64,000 bases of DNA from Seonamhaeicola aphaedonensis (GCF_003386195.1 NZ_QRDX01000003.1:310001-374000), one strand, 5' to 3'; positions 51,863-62,537 are shown, counted from the first letter of the stretch. Translations and numbers: made by a program. The notes: generated by a model not told the origin, from the letters alone.

Positions 51863-54673
51863 ATGGGTGTTTATTTAAAATTTCTGTTTACGTTAACTCT
51901 ATTTGTGTGTGTTTCCATTCAAGCACAAGTACTTCCTCCCATACAGGGTTATTCTCCAGAAATGTACGGTGCTGACAATCAAAACTGGTCGGTTTCTCAA
52001 ACCGAAAACGGCTACATTTATGTTGCTAACAATAGTGGATTATTGGAGTTTGATGGCGAAACTTGGCAACTTCATGAATCTCCTAATGGTAAAATACGAT
52101 CGGTAAAAGTTATTGATAATCTGGTTTATACTGGATGTTACAGAGAGTTTGGCTATTGGGGAAAAAATACGACAGGCGTCCTAAACTATACATCTTTATC
52201 AAAAAAACTTAATGTAAATTTTCTTGAAGATGAAGAATTCTGGAATATAATTGCCTTAGATAATTGGATCCTATTTCAATCTTTAAGTCGTATTTACATC
52301 TATAATAAAACAACCCAATCCCTTAATATTATTGATTCTGAATCCGTAATTTATAAAATGTTTGAGGTTGGAAAAGTTGTTTATTTCCAAAAAGTCAAAG
52401 AAGGGCTTTTCAAAATAGAAGGAGGCAAAGCTCAACTTGTAAGTAATCACCAAATTTTTAAAGAAAACTATTTGGTAAACCTCTTTAACTTGAACAATAA
52501 ACTTTTAGTTCAAACAGAAGATAATGGCTTTTATTTGTTTTCTGAAGACCATAGTTTAAATAAGTGGGAAATTAAAGCCAATAATCTATTGTCTAACGTG
52601 AGTGTATATAGGAGTAAAAGGCTTCAAGACTCTAGCTTTATGCTTGGAACAAGGTCTAACGGAATCTTACATATAACACCAAATGGAGAAATTGATTATA
52701 CTATTAATTTCTCTAATGGTTTACTTAATAATACTATTCATGATGTATTTGAAGATTCTGAAAACAATATATGGCTTGCCTTAGAAAACGGCATAAATTG
52801 TATCAATGTAAAATCTCCTTTTGAGTTGTATCATGATAAAGAAGGTAAGTTAGGCACTACATATACCTCCATTTATCACAATAACATCTTATATCTTGGA
52901 ACCAATCAAGGCTTATTTTATAAATCTATCAATGACTCTAATGTGCCATTCAAATTTATTGAAGGTACAGAAGGACCCGTGTGGTCATTGGTAAGTCATC
53001 AAAACACTTTGTTCTGTGGACATAACATAGGCGCTTTAATAATTGAAAACGGAGAGATTAAAAATAAGATAGATATTAATGGTGCTTGGAACATAATTCC
53101 AATTCCTGATGTCTCAAATCAATTATTAGTAGGCAACTATGATGGACTGAGTATTATAGAAAAGAAAGATGATATCTGGAGTTTTAAACATAAAATTCAG
53201 GGTTTCAGTACTTCTAGTAGATTCTTTGAAGTACTGGATAACACTATTTTTGTTAGTCATGAATATAAAGGAGTATTTAAATTAAAAACTAATAGTGATT
53301 TTTCGAAAATAATTGAAACCAAAGAGGAAACATCTGTAGAGCAAGGTTTAAACTCTAGTTTAGTAAAATTCAATGACAAAATTTACTACGCATACAAGGA
53401 CGGTATATATGCCTACGACAAGAAGCAAGAAATATTTATTAAAGATTCTATTATGAGTAATCTGTACAATAAAGAAACATATACTTCTGGTAAGTTAATT
53501 GTAGATGCTCAAAATAAAATGTTATGGAACTTTTCAAGAAAAAAACTAAGCTATATTTCATCAGGTAAACTGAGTTCAAAGCCAACTGTAACAACCATTC
53601 CTTTTTCAGAACTAATTCCCCATGGCTTAACGGGGTCTGAAAATATTTCTTCACTTAATGACCAAAGATATTTAATAGGAACTTCAGAAGGTTATATCAT
53701 TCTAAACTTAAATAAAATCAAACACAAATCTTTTAAAATAGCTCTCAATTCTGTTATTGTGAGTGATATTGAAAATGATATTGTTCAACGTGTTGATAAA
53801 TCTAAATCTAAAGAGTTTAAGAATAAACTTAACAATATAACTTTCAACTTTAGTGTTCCTGAGTATAACAAATATTTAGATACCGAATACCAATATAAAC
53901 TCACAGGACTTTATCCCAACTGGAGTACATGGTCATTTAAATCAAATGTATTTTTCAAAAACTTACCGCATGGTGAATATCATTTCCACGTTAGGGCAAA
54001 AGTAGGTGACACAATTTCCAAGAACACCGAAACCTTTAAGTTTACTATAGATAAACCATGGTATTTAACTAATATTATGGTTTTAGTATACATAATAGGC
54101 GCTCTCATTATAATTATCACAACCCATAATATTTACAAACGTTACTACAGAAAACAGAGAGAAAACCTAATACGAAAAACAGCACGTGAGTTAGAACTAA
54201 AAGAACTAGAAAACAAACAACAACTTATGCGCTTTAATAATGAAAAATTAAGGCAAGATATAGATAACAAAAGTAGAGAATTGGGAATATCTACAATGAA
54301 TATTATTAAAAAAAATGAAATTCTAGGGCGTGTAAAGAAAGAATTGAGTAACATAAACGAAGCAAGCCAGATAAAGAAAGTTATTAGTATTATAGATAAA
54401 AACTTAAATAACACTGATGATTGGAACCTATTTGAAGAAGCGTTTAATAATGCTGATAAGGATTTCCTAAAAAAGATTAAAGGAATGCATCCAGAATTAA
54501 CTACAAATGATCTTAGGTTGTGTACCTACTTAAGGTTGAATCTATCCTCAAAAGAAATAGCGCCTTTATTAAATATCTCCCCTAGAAGTGTTGAAGTTAA
54601 ACGTTATAGGTTGCGTAAAAAATTGAATTTGGAACACGAAGCTAGCCTTTCTGATTACATTTTAGAGATTTAA
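51863..54673 (+). CDS. Membrane-anchored PUL regulator with Y_Y_Y domain and LuxR-type HTH
   Basis: A 936-residue protein with a signal peptide (about 1-21) and a periplasmic beta-propeller of Reg_prop-like blades (about 25-620, e.g. VSQTENGYIYVANNSGLLEFDG). A Y_Y_Y domain (about 640-730, YQYKLTGLYPNWS) is followed by one membrane helix (about 736-758), a coiled coil and a C-terminal helix-turn-helix (about 875-930, LRLCTYLRLNLSSKEIAPLLNIS). There is no kinase or receiver domain, so sensing and DNA binding are in one chain. It lies directly upstream of the SusC gene and probably controls it. Confidence 0.88.
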   Translation: MGVYLKFLFTLTLFVCVSIQAQVLPPIQGYSPEMYGADNQNWSVSQTENGYIYVANNSGLLEFDGETWQLHESPNGKIRSVKVIDNLVYTGCYREFGYWGKNTTGVLNYTSLSKKLNVNFLEDEEFWNIIALDNWILFQSLSRIYIYNKTTQSLNIIDSESVIYKMFEVGKVVYFQKVKEGLFKIEGGKAQLVSNHQIFKENYLVNLFNLNNKLLVQTEDNGFYLFSEDHSLNKWEIKANNLLSNVSVYRSKRLQDSSFMLGTRSNGILHITPNGEIDYTINFSNGLLNNTIHDVFEDSENNIWLALENGINCINVKSPFELYHDKEGKLGTTYTSIYHNNILYLGTNQGLFYKSINDSNVPFKFIEGTEGPVWSLVSHQNTLFCGHNIGALIIENGEIKNKIDINGAWNIIPIPDVSNQLLVGNYDGLSIIEKKDDIWSFKHKIQGFSTSSRFFEVLDNTIFVSHEYKGVFKLKTNSDFSKIIETKEETSVEQGLNSSLVKFNDKIYYAYKDGIYAYDKKQEIFIKDSIMSNLYNKETYTSGKLIVDAQNKMLWNFSRKKLSYISSGKLSSKPTVTTIPFSELIPHGLTGSENISSLNDQRYLIGTSEGYIILNLNKIKHKSFKIALNSVIVSDIENDIVQRVDKSKSKEFKNKLNNITFNFSVPEYNKYLDTEYQYKLTGLYPNWSTWSFKSNVFFKNLPHGEYHFHVRAKVGDTISKNTETFKFTIDKPWYLTNIMVLVYIIGALIIIITTHNIYKRYYRKQRENLIRKTARELELKELENKQQLMRFNNEKLRQDIDNKSRELGISTMNIIKKNEILGRVKKELSNINEASQIKKVISIIDKNLNNTDDWNLFEEAFNNADKDFLKKIKGMHPELTTNDLRLCTYLRLNLSSKEIAPLLNISPRSVEVKRYRLRKKLNLEHEASLSDYILEI

Positions 54674-54891
54674 AGACCCCTACATCAACAAAAAACACCC
54701 ATACAAGACCACAACATTGGCTTATTTCACTCAATTAAAGGGTTTACTTTGTCTTCATAAAACAGTAGTAAAATTAAAGGTTTAACAAAAAAATATGTGT
54801 TTTATTATCATGTATGTTTTTTGTTGGGGTAAAAAATATGAATACAACAATGTTTCGTGCTAAGTTTACATCAAACAAAAACTAAATTAAC
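54674..54891. other. Upstream region of the SusC operon
   Basis: 218 bp of AT-rich sequence between the regulator and susC. It should hold the regulated PUL promoter. TAAGTTTA at 54861-54868 is a possible weak -7 element. No terminator is obvious. Confidence 0.4.
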
Positions 54892-57800
54892 ATGAGACAC
54901 ACGTTCTTAAAGATTCTAACACTCCTCTTCATGGTACACGCATCTGCGCAATCCATAGAGATAAGTGGAAACGTTCAGGACAATTCTGGATTCCCTATTC
55001 CCGGAGTCAACGTAATTGTTAAAAATTCAACCAAAGGAACCGTAACAGATTTTGATGGAAATTTTACACTTTCCAATGTCGAAATAGGTTCAACACTCAC
55101 ATTTAGCTACATTGGCTACGTTACCCAAGAGGTCATTGTTTCAAGTAATGCTCAACTTAACGTAAAATTAGAAGAGGACATTGCTAAACTAGATGAAGTA
55201 GTAGTAATTGGGTACGGTACTCAAACAAAAAAGGAAATTACTGGAGCCGTTTCAGTAGTTGGACCTGAAACGATTGAGAAGCTTAAACCAACAAGAATTG
55301 AGCAAGCGTTGCAAGGTCAGGTAGCTGGTGTAAATATAACCACCAACTCTGGGTCTCCTGGTGCAGGTTCTACCATTAGTATTAGAGGGGTATCTACAAA
55401 TGGTGATAGCCGACCATTGATACTGGTAGACGGAAACGTAGTTGAAGACCTAAGTGTTATTAACCCGAGTGACATACAGAGTATCAACATTCTAAAAGAT
55501 GCAACTGCAGGTATTTATGGCGTTAGGGCAGCAAATGGGGTTATATTAATTACAACCAAAACAGGTAGAAAAGCTATGCCACTCACTATTGAGTATAACG
55601 CTTGGGGTGGTTTTCAACAAACTACACGCAAAATACCAGTTTTAAATGCTACTGAATATGCAGTTATTGTTAACGAAGCTTATGCTGCTGCTGGTAGTAC
55701 GCCTCCTTTTTCAGATTTATCAAGTCTTGGTATTGGAACCGATTGGCAAGATGAGGTCTTTGAATCTGCTCCTGTATTTAACCATAATATTAGCTTTAGA
55801 GGTGGAGGCGAAAAGTCTACTTATTCATACAGTTCATCATTTTTAACTCAAGACGGTATAGTAGGTGGTAAAAAATCCAACTTTTCTCGTTTTACCAATG
55901 CAGCTACTTATAATCTGGACTTTTTAGACAACTTCAAGTTTAAATCAGGTCTTACGCTAACAAGAACCAAAAAGAATAATCTCCCTGAAAGCACCTTAGG
56001 TTCTGTTTTATTTAATGCTCTAAACATGGATCCTACCAAAGCCGTAAGAGATTCTAACGATGAATTTACGTTAGCAAACGGTTTGGGAGCAGAAGTGGTT
56101 AATCCATTGGCACAAATAGCAAATACCTTTAATAGAAATAAAGTGATGAAGCTTAATGGTTTTGCCGGTTTGTCATATAATTTTTTAGATCATTTTACAG
56201 CCGAAGCAAATATTCAATTCAACTATTCGGAAGTTGATACTTATCGTTATGATCCAGAAGATTTTTATGGTACAGGAAAAGTATTTAACACATTTACAAG
56301 CGAGGTTTTTGAAGGGTTTGATATCTTTAGAGATTACACTTTTGACGGGTTTATTAAATATGAAAACACCTTTAATGATGACCATAAATTAAATGTGCTT
56401 TTGGGTACTTCCGTTTTTAAAACTACTGGTGTGTTCTCTGGACGCATAGGTAGAGATTTTCGTGATAACAATCCAACGTCTGCAAGAGTTGATTTAGCTT
56501 TAGATCAAGAAGATATTTTTGAAGAACGTGGGAGCAATCCAAAATTTGATGGCCGATTATTATCATACTTTGCAAGATTACAATACGATTATAAAGGCAA
56601 ATATTTACTATCTGCTGTAATTCGTAGAGATGGTTCTACAAGATTTGGTCCCGGCAATAAGTTTGGGTATTTCCCATCAGGCTCTTTGGGTTGGGTTATT
56701 TCAGATGAAGAATTTATGGGTGATAGTAACTTCTTTGACTTATTAAAGCTAAGAGCCTCTTATGGTATTTTGGGTAATGATAGAATTGGTGATTACCGAT
56801 TTGTCTCTCTTCTAACAGGTGAAGGTACTTATTTCTTTGGAGGAAATGATGCCGAAAATGAAGTCTTTGGAAAAGCTACTGGAGGTATTGCAAATCCTCA
56901 AATTAAATGGGAAAAACAAAAGACGATAGATGTTGGGGTTGACATGCGTATACTTAACAATAAGGTTAATATTACAGCAGACTACTTTAACAGAAGAACA
57001 GAAGATTTATTGGTTTCTCCTCAAGTTTCTGGATTATTAGGTACAGGAGCTGCACCTGTTGTAAATGCTGGAATTGTAGAAAATAAAGGTTTTGAATTTG
57101 CTATTGGTTATTCAGATACCTTAGGTGAAGAATTTAAATTCAACATAAACTATAATATTACTGGACTTAAAAATGAAGTTGTCTCTGTTAGTGGAGAGGG
57201 AGAATTCCTTGAAGGCGGTGCTTTTGGTATATCGCAGCCCGAGATTTCTAGAATGGAAGCAGGTTTTCCTTTAGGTTATTTTATTGGATATAAAACCGAT
57301 GGGGTTTTCCAAACTCAGGATGAGGTAAACAATGCCGCTGTAACAGATATAGCAACACAACCTGGTGACTTAAAATTTGTTGATCAAAATAACGATGGAG
57401 TTATAGATCTAGATGACAGGGTAAATTTAGGCAATCCACTTCCAGATGCCACAATGGGACTTAATATATCATTTGACTACAAACAATTTGATTTTTCTGC
57501 TTATGCTTTTGCTTCTATAGGCAATGAGATTGTGCGTAACTATGAGCGTAATCAGCAATTGGTAAATAAACCTATTTGGTATTTAGATAGATGGACAGGA
57601 TCTGGTTCCACCAATGCTGCACCAAGGCAAACTATTGGTACAAGTCCAAATACTTTGTTTTCTGATTTTTACGTGGAGGATGGTTCGTTCGTTCGCTTGC
57701 AAAATGTACAGTTAGGGTATACTTTTTCAAGTGATAATGAAAACCCTATTTTCGATCAATTCAGGCTATATGTATCAGCAAACAACCTGTTTACATTAAC

Positions 57801-57918
57801 TGAATACCGCGGTTATGACCCAACTGCTGGAACAGGAGCTCCTATTGGCGGAGGTATTGATCAAGGTATATATCCTAGTGCTAGTACATTCTTATTAGGT
57901 ATTAACGTAAAATTCTAA
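54892..57918 (+). CDS. SusC-like TonB-dependent receptor
   Basis: A 1008-residue outer-membrane importer. It has a signal peptide (about 1-20), a carboxypeptidase-regulatory-like domain (about 24-98: GNVQDNSGFPIPGVNVIVK, GTVTDFDGNF) and a TonB-box-like DEVVVIGYGTQ (about 102-112). The plug has QGQVAGVNITTNSGSPGAGSTISIRGVST, and a barrel ends FLLGINVKF. Its partner SusD follows after 10 bp. Within a GH16-containing locus the imported substrate is probably laminarin oligosaccharide. Confidence 0.97.
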   Translation: MRHTFLKILTLLFMVHASAQSIEISGNVQDNSGFPIPGVNVIVKNSTKGTVTDFDGNFTLSNVEIGSTLTFSYIGYVTQEVIVSSNAQLNVKLEEDIAKLDEVVVIGYGTQTKKEITGAVSVVGPETIEKLKPTRIEQALQGQVAGVNITTNSGSPGAGSTISIRGVSTNGDSRPLILVDGNVVEDLSVINPSDIQSINILKDATAGIYGVRAANGVILITTKTGRKAMPLTIEYNAWGGFQQTTRKIPVLNATEYAVIVNEAYAAAGSTPPFSDLSSLGIGTDWQDEVFESAPVFNHNISFRGGGEKSTYSYSSSFLTQDGIVGGKKSNFSRFTNAATYNLDFLDNFKFKSGLTLTRTKKNNLPESTLGSVLFNALNMDPTKAVRDSNDEFTLANGLGAEVVNPLAQIANTFNRNKVMKLNGFAGLSYNFLDHFTAEANIQFNYSEVDTYRYDPEDFYGTGKVFNTFTSEVFEGFDIFRDYTFDGFIKYENTFNDDHKLNVLLGTSVFKTTGVFSGRIGRDFRDNNPTSARVDLALDQEDIFEERGSNPKFDGRLLSYFARLQYDYKGKYLLSAVIRRDGSTRFGPGNKFGYFPSGSLGWVISDEEFMGDSNFFDLLKLRASYGILGNDRIGDYRFVSLLTGEGTYFFGGNDAENEVFGKATGGIANPQIKWEKQKTIDVGVDMRILNNKVNITADYFNRRTEDLLVSPQVSGLLGTGAAPVVNAGIVENKGFEFAIGYSDTLGEEFKFNINYNITGLKNEVVSVSGEGEFLEGGAFGISQPEISRMEAGFPLGYFIGYKTDGVFQTQDEVNNAAVTDIATQPGDLKFVDQNNDGVIDLDDRVNLGNPLPDATMGLNISFDYKQFDFSAYAFASIGNEIVRNYERNQQLVNKPIWYLDRWTGSGSTNAAPRQTIGTSPNTLFSDFYVEDGSFVRLQNVQLGYTFSSDNENPIFDQFRLYVSANNLFTLTEYRGYDPTAGTGAPIGGGIDQGIYPSASTFLLGINVKF

Positions 57919-57928
57919 AAAAAGAGAT

Positions 57929-59413
57929 ATGAAAAATTTAAAATATATATACATACTGTTAGTATCCTTAGTGGTATTTTCCTGTAGCGATGATTTTGTA
58001 GATGTTGCTTCAGAAGACGAAAACTCTGAAGAATTTTTTAATTCAGAAAACGACTATCAACTAGCGTTGGTTGCTGCTTATGACTATTTACAAACAATGT
58101 CGAAGTTTTATCAATTTGCTGAAATAGCCTCCGATAATACCCTATGTGGAGGAGAAAGCGCCACAGACTCTCCTTATATTCAACAAATTGATGATATGAT
58201 TCATACACCTGTCGGACAAGGGGATGGTGGATTAAGAACGATGTGGCAATGGATGTATGAAGCAGTAAACCGCTGCAATTATATTATGGAATTTAAGGAT
58301 AAAACCGATTTCCCCAATAAGACAAGTGTGCTGGCTCAAACCAGATTTTTAAGAGCTTATTACAATTTTACTTTGGTGAAATGGTGGGGTGATGTGCCTA
58401 TGCTTGTGGACAAACGCATTCAGTTTGGTGACCAATTTACAATTGATAGAACCCCAAAAGCAGAAGTTTATGCCCTCATAGAAGAGGATCTAACTTTCGC
58501 TGCTGCTAATCTTCCTTATGTTCAAAATGAAACTGGTAGAATAACCAAAGGAGCGGCCCAAGGACTTTTAGGTAGAGTCTATCTTTATCAAGATAAATTT
58601 GCTGAAGCAGCTAATGTTTTGGAAGATTTAATTAATAATGGCCCTCACAGATTATTAACATCTGCTGAATATCCAAACATGTTTGAGCGTGATTGGGAAA
58701 ACAACATTGAATCTGTTTTTGAAATTCAATATTCAGATGTTGATGGAGGAAGTTTCGAGTGTTTCCAATGTTTGGAAGGAAACTATTCGACTTACTTTAA
58801 TGGCCCTAGAGATTTTGTTGATGCCACCGGAAAATTTGATGCAGGTTATAGTTTTAATGTTCCCACTCAAGAAGTGGTAGATGCTTTTGAGCCTGGTGAT
58901 TTACGATATGAAACTTCCATTTTGGATATAGAACAATATATTCTAGATAACCCTGGCTCTTCTTACAATGAAACTGCTGGATATGAGCAAACAGGTTATT
59001 TTAATAGAAAATATATTGCAAGAAAGGGGGATTTAGATATTGCAGATGCTGCTTTAACCAACCCAGACAACTATAGAGAAATCCGGTTTGCAGATGTTTT
59101 ACTAATGGCTGCGGAGGCGCTTAATAGAGGAGGTATAAGTGACACTAGAGCTCAAGATTATCTTAATCAGGTTCGCAACAGGGCTCTGCTCCCAAGCGTT
59201 TCAACTACGGGGACTAATTTGACTAACGATATTTATAAAGAGCGCAGAGTAGAGCTCGTTGGTGAAGGCCATCGCTTTTTCGATCTAGTAAGAACAGGTA
59301 GAGCAGCACAAGAAATTGAAGGGTTTGTAGCTGGAAAACATGAAGTATTTCCGATACCTATAGAAGAAATTCAATTGTCGGGTAACAGATGGGCGCAAAA
59401 CCCAGGATATTAA
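57929..59413 (+). CDS. SusD/RagB-like glycan-binding lipoprotein
   Basis: A 494-residue lipoprotein (Cys19, followed by Ser-Asp-Asp, an acidic surface-export signal). RagB/SusD features are AAYDYLQTM, the TPR-like helices FLRAYYNFTLVKWWGDVPMLV, KGAAQGLLGRVYLY and the C-terminal ERRVELVGEGHRFFDLVRTG with FPIP. It caps the SusC barrel and hands oligosaccharides in. Confidence 0.97.
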   Translation: MKNLKYIYILLVSLVVFSCSDDFVDVASEDENSEEFFNSENDYQLALVAAYDYLQTMSKFYQFAEIASDNTLCGGESATDSPYIQQIDDMIHTPVGQGDGGLRTMWQWMYEAVNRCNYIMEFKDKTDFPNKTSVLAQTRFLRAYYNFTLVKWWGDVPMLVDKRIQFGDQFTIDRTPKAEVYALIEEDLTFAAANLPYVQNETGRITKGAAQGLLGRVYLYQDKFAEAANVLEDLINNGPHRLLTSAEYPNMFERDWENNIESVFEIQYSDVDGGSFECFQCLEGNYSTYFNGPRDFVDATGKFDAGYSFNVPTQEVVDAFEPGDLRYETSILDIEQYILDNPGSSYNETAGYEQTGYFNRKYIARKGDLDIADAALTNPDNYREIRFADVLLMAAEALNRGGISDTRAQDYLNQVRNRALLPSVSTTGTNLTNDIYKERRVELVGEGHRFFDLVRTGRAAQEIEGFVAGKHEVFPIPIEEIQLSGNRWAQNPGY

Positions 59414-59424
59414 AATAAAAAATT

Positions 59425-61524
59425 ATGAATATGAAAACATTAAAATATATATACGTTTTAAGTATGGCTTTTACATTATTGATTGGCTGTACTGAAGATG
59501 ATAACGATTTGAGTTTTGTTGATGAAGTTGTGGCGCCTACAGAGGTTTCTGCGGTATTCAAAGTAACTCAAGACAACACTGGGGTGGTAACTATCACACC
59601 AAATGCTATTGGTGCGGCTCATTACAACATTACTTTTGGAGATGACACGGCAGAACCTGCAAATGTGGTTCAGGGAGACGGTGTTACGCACACCTATGCT
59701 GAAGGCAATTATGTAGTTAATATAGAAGCTGTTGGGATAACTGGTCTAAAAACAGAAGCTACTCAAAACTTAGAGGTTTCTTTCAAGGCTCCTGAAAATG
59801 TTAACGTAACCATAGAAAATGATATGGCTGTATCAAAACAAGTAAATGTTACTGCCAATGCTGATTTTGCCATTTCCTATGATGTTTATTTTGGAGAAGA
59901 GGGTACTGATGATCCTGTAAGTGCAAACATTGGTGAAAGTATTTCTTATGTTTACCAAGAACCTGGAACCTATACCATTCGAGTTGTGGTAATGGGAGCT
60001 GCCATTGAAACTACTGAATATACTGAAGAATTTACAGTAACCGAAATTCTACAGCCAATTGCATCAGCACCTGAACCGCCTAATCGTGAGGAAACAGATG
60101 TAATTTCTTTGTACAGTACTAAGTATAATGATGTACCGGGCACTAACTTTTTTCCAGACTGGGGACAAGGAGGGCAAGGTAGTTCATGGGCTGAATTTGA
60201 CCTAAATGGAGATAAAATGTTACAGTATATCAATTTGAGTTATCAGGGTGTACAGTTAGCTGATGGAACTTCAATTGATGTTTCAGGAATGAAATACCTT
60301 CACTTAGATGTTTGGACGGCAGACGAGAACATTAGAATTGAAACATCCCTGATCAATAATGCCTCTGGAGATGTTACAGAAAAACCTGTTTGGAGCGATT
60401 TAACTGCTGGTGAATGGACGAGTTTAGATATTCCAATAACCGATTATACAGAACAGGGACTAACAGTAACCGAAATTTTCCAATTAAAATTCGTTGGAGA
60501 TCCATGGGCTGCTGGAACCGTGTTTATAGATAATATTTATTTCTACAAACCTTCAACTGTTGCTGAAGTTCCAGAATATAATGCGCCATCCCCCACTCAA
60601 AATTCGGCTAATGTAGTTTCTATTTTTAGTGATAGTTATACCAATGTTGGAATAAGTGAGTTGAATCCAAATTGGGGACAAACAACAACATTGACGCCTG
60701 TAGATATAAATGGTAACAATATCTGGTTATATGAGGCCTTGAATTATACTGGTATAGTTACGGACTATGGTAATCCTACAGATTTATCTAGTATGGACTA
60801 TGTGCATTTTGATTATTTCACCCCAGATGCTGAAGCATTAGGTTTAAAAATTGTCAATACCGTTGTTGGACAAGAAGATGTTGAATTTGTGTCAAATATT
60901 GTGAGAGGTACATGGGTTAGTGTAACAATACCTATGAGCAGATTTGACATTGATGCTTCTGCTGTTACACAATTACTTTTTGACACCGCCGGAGGTAGTG
61001 CAAAAGTTTATATAGATAATTTATATTTTTATTCTGATGCTTCTTCACAACCAGAAGTAATAGCACCAGTACCAACAATAGCACAGAATGATGTCATTTC
61101 AATTTATAGTGATGCATATACTGGGGTTACTCTCAATGAAGTAAATCCTAACTGGGGACAAACAACTACTTTATCAGATTTCAGTGTTTCTGGAGACAAT
61201 ATTTGGTTGTATCAATCTCTAAATTATTCTGGTATTGTAACAGATTATGGAAATCCTACCGACTTAACTGGAGTTAAGTATCTACATTTTGACTATTACA
61301 CTCCAGATGCAACAACACTTGGTTTTAAAATTGTTAATACGGCATTAGATCCTGTACAAGAAGATATTGTTTTCTTACCTGAAGTAATTACAGGAACTTG
61401 GATTAGCGTTACTATTCCATTGTCTGATTATAATTTAGATTTCTCAAATATTACACAGCTAATTTGGGACACGTCAGGTGTTAGTGCAACCGTGTATGTT
61501 GATAATATTTATTTCCACAATTAA
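59425..61524 (+). CDS. Surface glycan-binding lipoprotein with three tandem C-terminal modules
   Basis: A 699-residue lipoprotein (Cys22, then TEDDND, a surface-export signal). Two PKD/Ig-like domains (about 32-115 and 118-205) lead to three related modules at about 225-374, 395-540 and 556-699. Each starts (D/N)VxSxxS(D/T)xY and holds NxNWGQ or DWGQ, then YxG, and ends VxIDNxYFY. The modules look like carbohydrate-binding beta-sandwiches; the second and third are nearly repeats (TGIVTDYGNPTDL and SGIVTDYGNPTDL). In position it is the SusE/F-like protein of the locus. It lies 11 bp after susD. Confidence 0.85.
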   Translation: MNMKTLKYIYVLSMAFTLLIGCTEDDNDLSFVDEVVAPTEVSAVFKVTQDNTGVVTITPNAIGAAHYNITFGDDTAEPANVVQGDGVTHTYAEGNYVVNIEAVGITGLKTEATQNLEVSFKAPENVNVTIENDMAVSKQVNVTANADFAISYDVYFGEEGTDDPVSANIGESISYVYQEPGTYTIRVVVMGAAIETTEYTEEFTVTEILQPIASAPEPPNREETDVISLYSTKYNDVPGTNFFPDWGQGGQGSSWAEFDLNGDKMLQYINLSYQGVQLADGTSIDVSGMKYLHLDVWTADENIRIETSLINNASGDVTEKPVWSDLTAGEWTSLDIPITDYTEQGLTVTEIFQLKFVGDPWAAGTVFIDNIYFYKPSTVAEVPEYNAPSPTQNSANVVSIFSDSYTNVGISELNPNWGQTTTLTPVDINGNNIWLYEALNYTGIVTDYGNPTDLSSMDYVHFDYFTPDAEALGLKIVNTVVGQEDVEFVSNIVRGTWVSVTIPMSRFDIDASAVTQLLFDTAGGSAKVYIDNLYFYSDASSQPEVIAPVPTIAQNDVISIYSDAYTGVTLNEVNPNWGQTTTLSDFSVSGDNIWLYQSLNYSGIVTDYGNPTDLTGVKYLHFDYYTPDATTLGFKIVNTALDPVQEDIVFLPEVITGTWISVTIPLSDYNLDFSNITQLIWDTSGVSATVYVDNIYFHN

Positions 61525-61534
61525 AAATAAGATT

Positions 61535-62491
61535 ATGAAAAAAATAAAAATCAAATTAGGAATAGTTTTATCTCTTGCTCTATTAATAAATAGTTGTCAA
61601 GACGATGAAGGAGTTGTAGGAGATATTATTGCGCCAAGTAATGTTACTATGAGCGCAGAAATTGTTGGTGTTGATGCTAATAACCCTTATGGAGATGGTA
61701 GTGGATTTGTTAATTTCACAGCATCAGCAGATGGTGCCATAACCTTTAGATATGATTTTGGAGACGGTTCTAAGATTGCTGTTTCTCCTTCGGGAAATAT
61801 AACCCATCAATTTAGCCTTACAGATGTGAACACCTATACGGTAACCGTAATGGCTTCTGGTGTTGGTGGAATTACAACAACCCATTCTATGAATATAGAT
61901 GTGTTTAGCTCTTTTGAAGACGAAGAAGCCAAAAACTTCTTAACAGGAGGTGCTGGCAACAGCAAAACTTGGTATTGGGCAGCAGATAAACCAGGCAATA
62001 TTGGGTTGGGTCCAAACGATGTCATGTCTGGAGGCGAACACACCTATGATTTTTGGTTTAGATCAAACGCATGGCATTCTGATAAACTATGTATGTATGA
62101 TGCTGAATTTGTATTTACACAGTCTGCCGATGGTAAAGTAACTTTTGAACAATTAAAAGATATAGCATATACACCTGGTGATTATGCTGGTTCTATAGGT
62201 GTTGACGGAGACACTTGTCATGGTACAGATGTAGCTCCTACATTAGTTGGTGTTAAAGAAGTAATGTTTACTCCTTCATCTTCTATAGCGACAGAAGACG
62301 CTACTAACCCTGAGTATAGAGGAACAACTATAAATATCTCAGATGGTGGGTTTATGTGCTGGTATGTTGGTGAAGAACTTTCTGGTAGATTAGAAATTAT
62401 TACAATAACAGAAAATGAATTATATGTTAGAATAGAAGAGGGCCCTAGAGCTTGGTATTGTTTATACCAAACAGACAACCCTAACGATTAA
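61535..62491 (+). CDS. PKD-domain lipoprotein, probable glycan-binding
   Basis: 318 residues from the ATG at 61535; an upstream ATG overlapping the previous gene is rejected because the lipoprotein signal begins here (Cys21, followed by QDDEG). One PKD domain (about 30-130) has FTASADGAITFRYDFGDGS. A C-terminal domain (about 140-318) starts LTGGAGNSKTWYWAADKPG and ends RAWYCLYQTD, rich in Trp and Cys. That domain is found in flavobacterial laminarin loci as I recall; its fold is not known to me. It lies 10 bp after the previous gene and before a terminator-like hairpin. Confidence 0.8.
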   Translation: MKKIKIKLGIVLSLALLINSCQDDEGVVGDIIAPSNVTMSAEIVGVDANNPYGDGSGFVNFTASADGAITFRYDFGDGSKIAVSPSGNITHQFSLTDVNTYTVTVMASGVGGITTTHSMNIDVFSSFEDEEAKNFLTGGAGNSKTWYWAADKPGNIGLGPNDVMSGGEHTYDFWFRSNAWHSDKLCMYDAEFVFTQSADGKVTFEQLKDIAYTPGDYAGSIGVDGDTCHGTDVAPTLVGVKEVMFTPSSSIATEDATNPEYRGTTINISDGGFMCWYVGEELSGRLEIITITENELYVRIEEGPRAWYCLYQTDNPND

Positions 62492-62498
62492 TAGCTAA

Positions 62499-62537
62499 AA
62501 AAGTATCGAAGCTACAAGATTGAGCTTCGGTACTTTT
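62499..62537 (+). terminator. Terminator-like hairpin inside the PUL
   Basis: AAAAGTATCGAAGCT (62499-62513) pairs with AGCTTCGGTACTTTT (62523-62537) with one G-T pair. It lies 8 bp after the stop of the PKD lipoprotein gene and 38 bp before the GH16 gene. The trailing T-run is short, so partial read-through is plausible. Confidence 0.7.
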
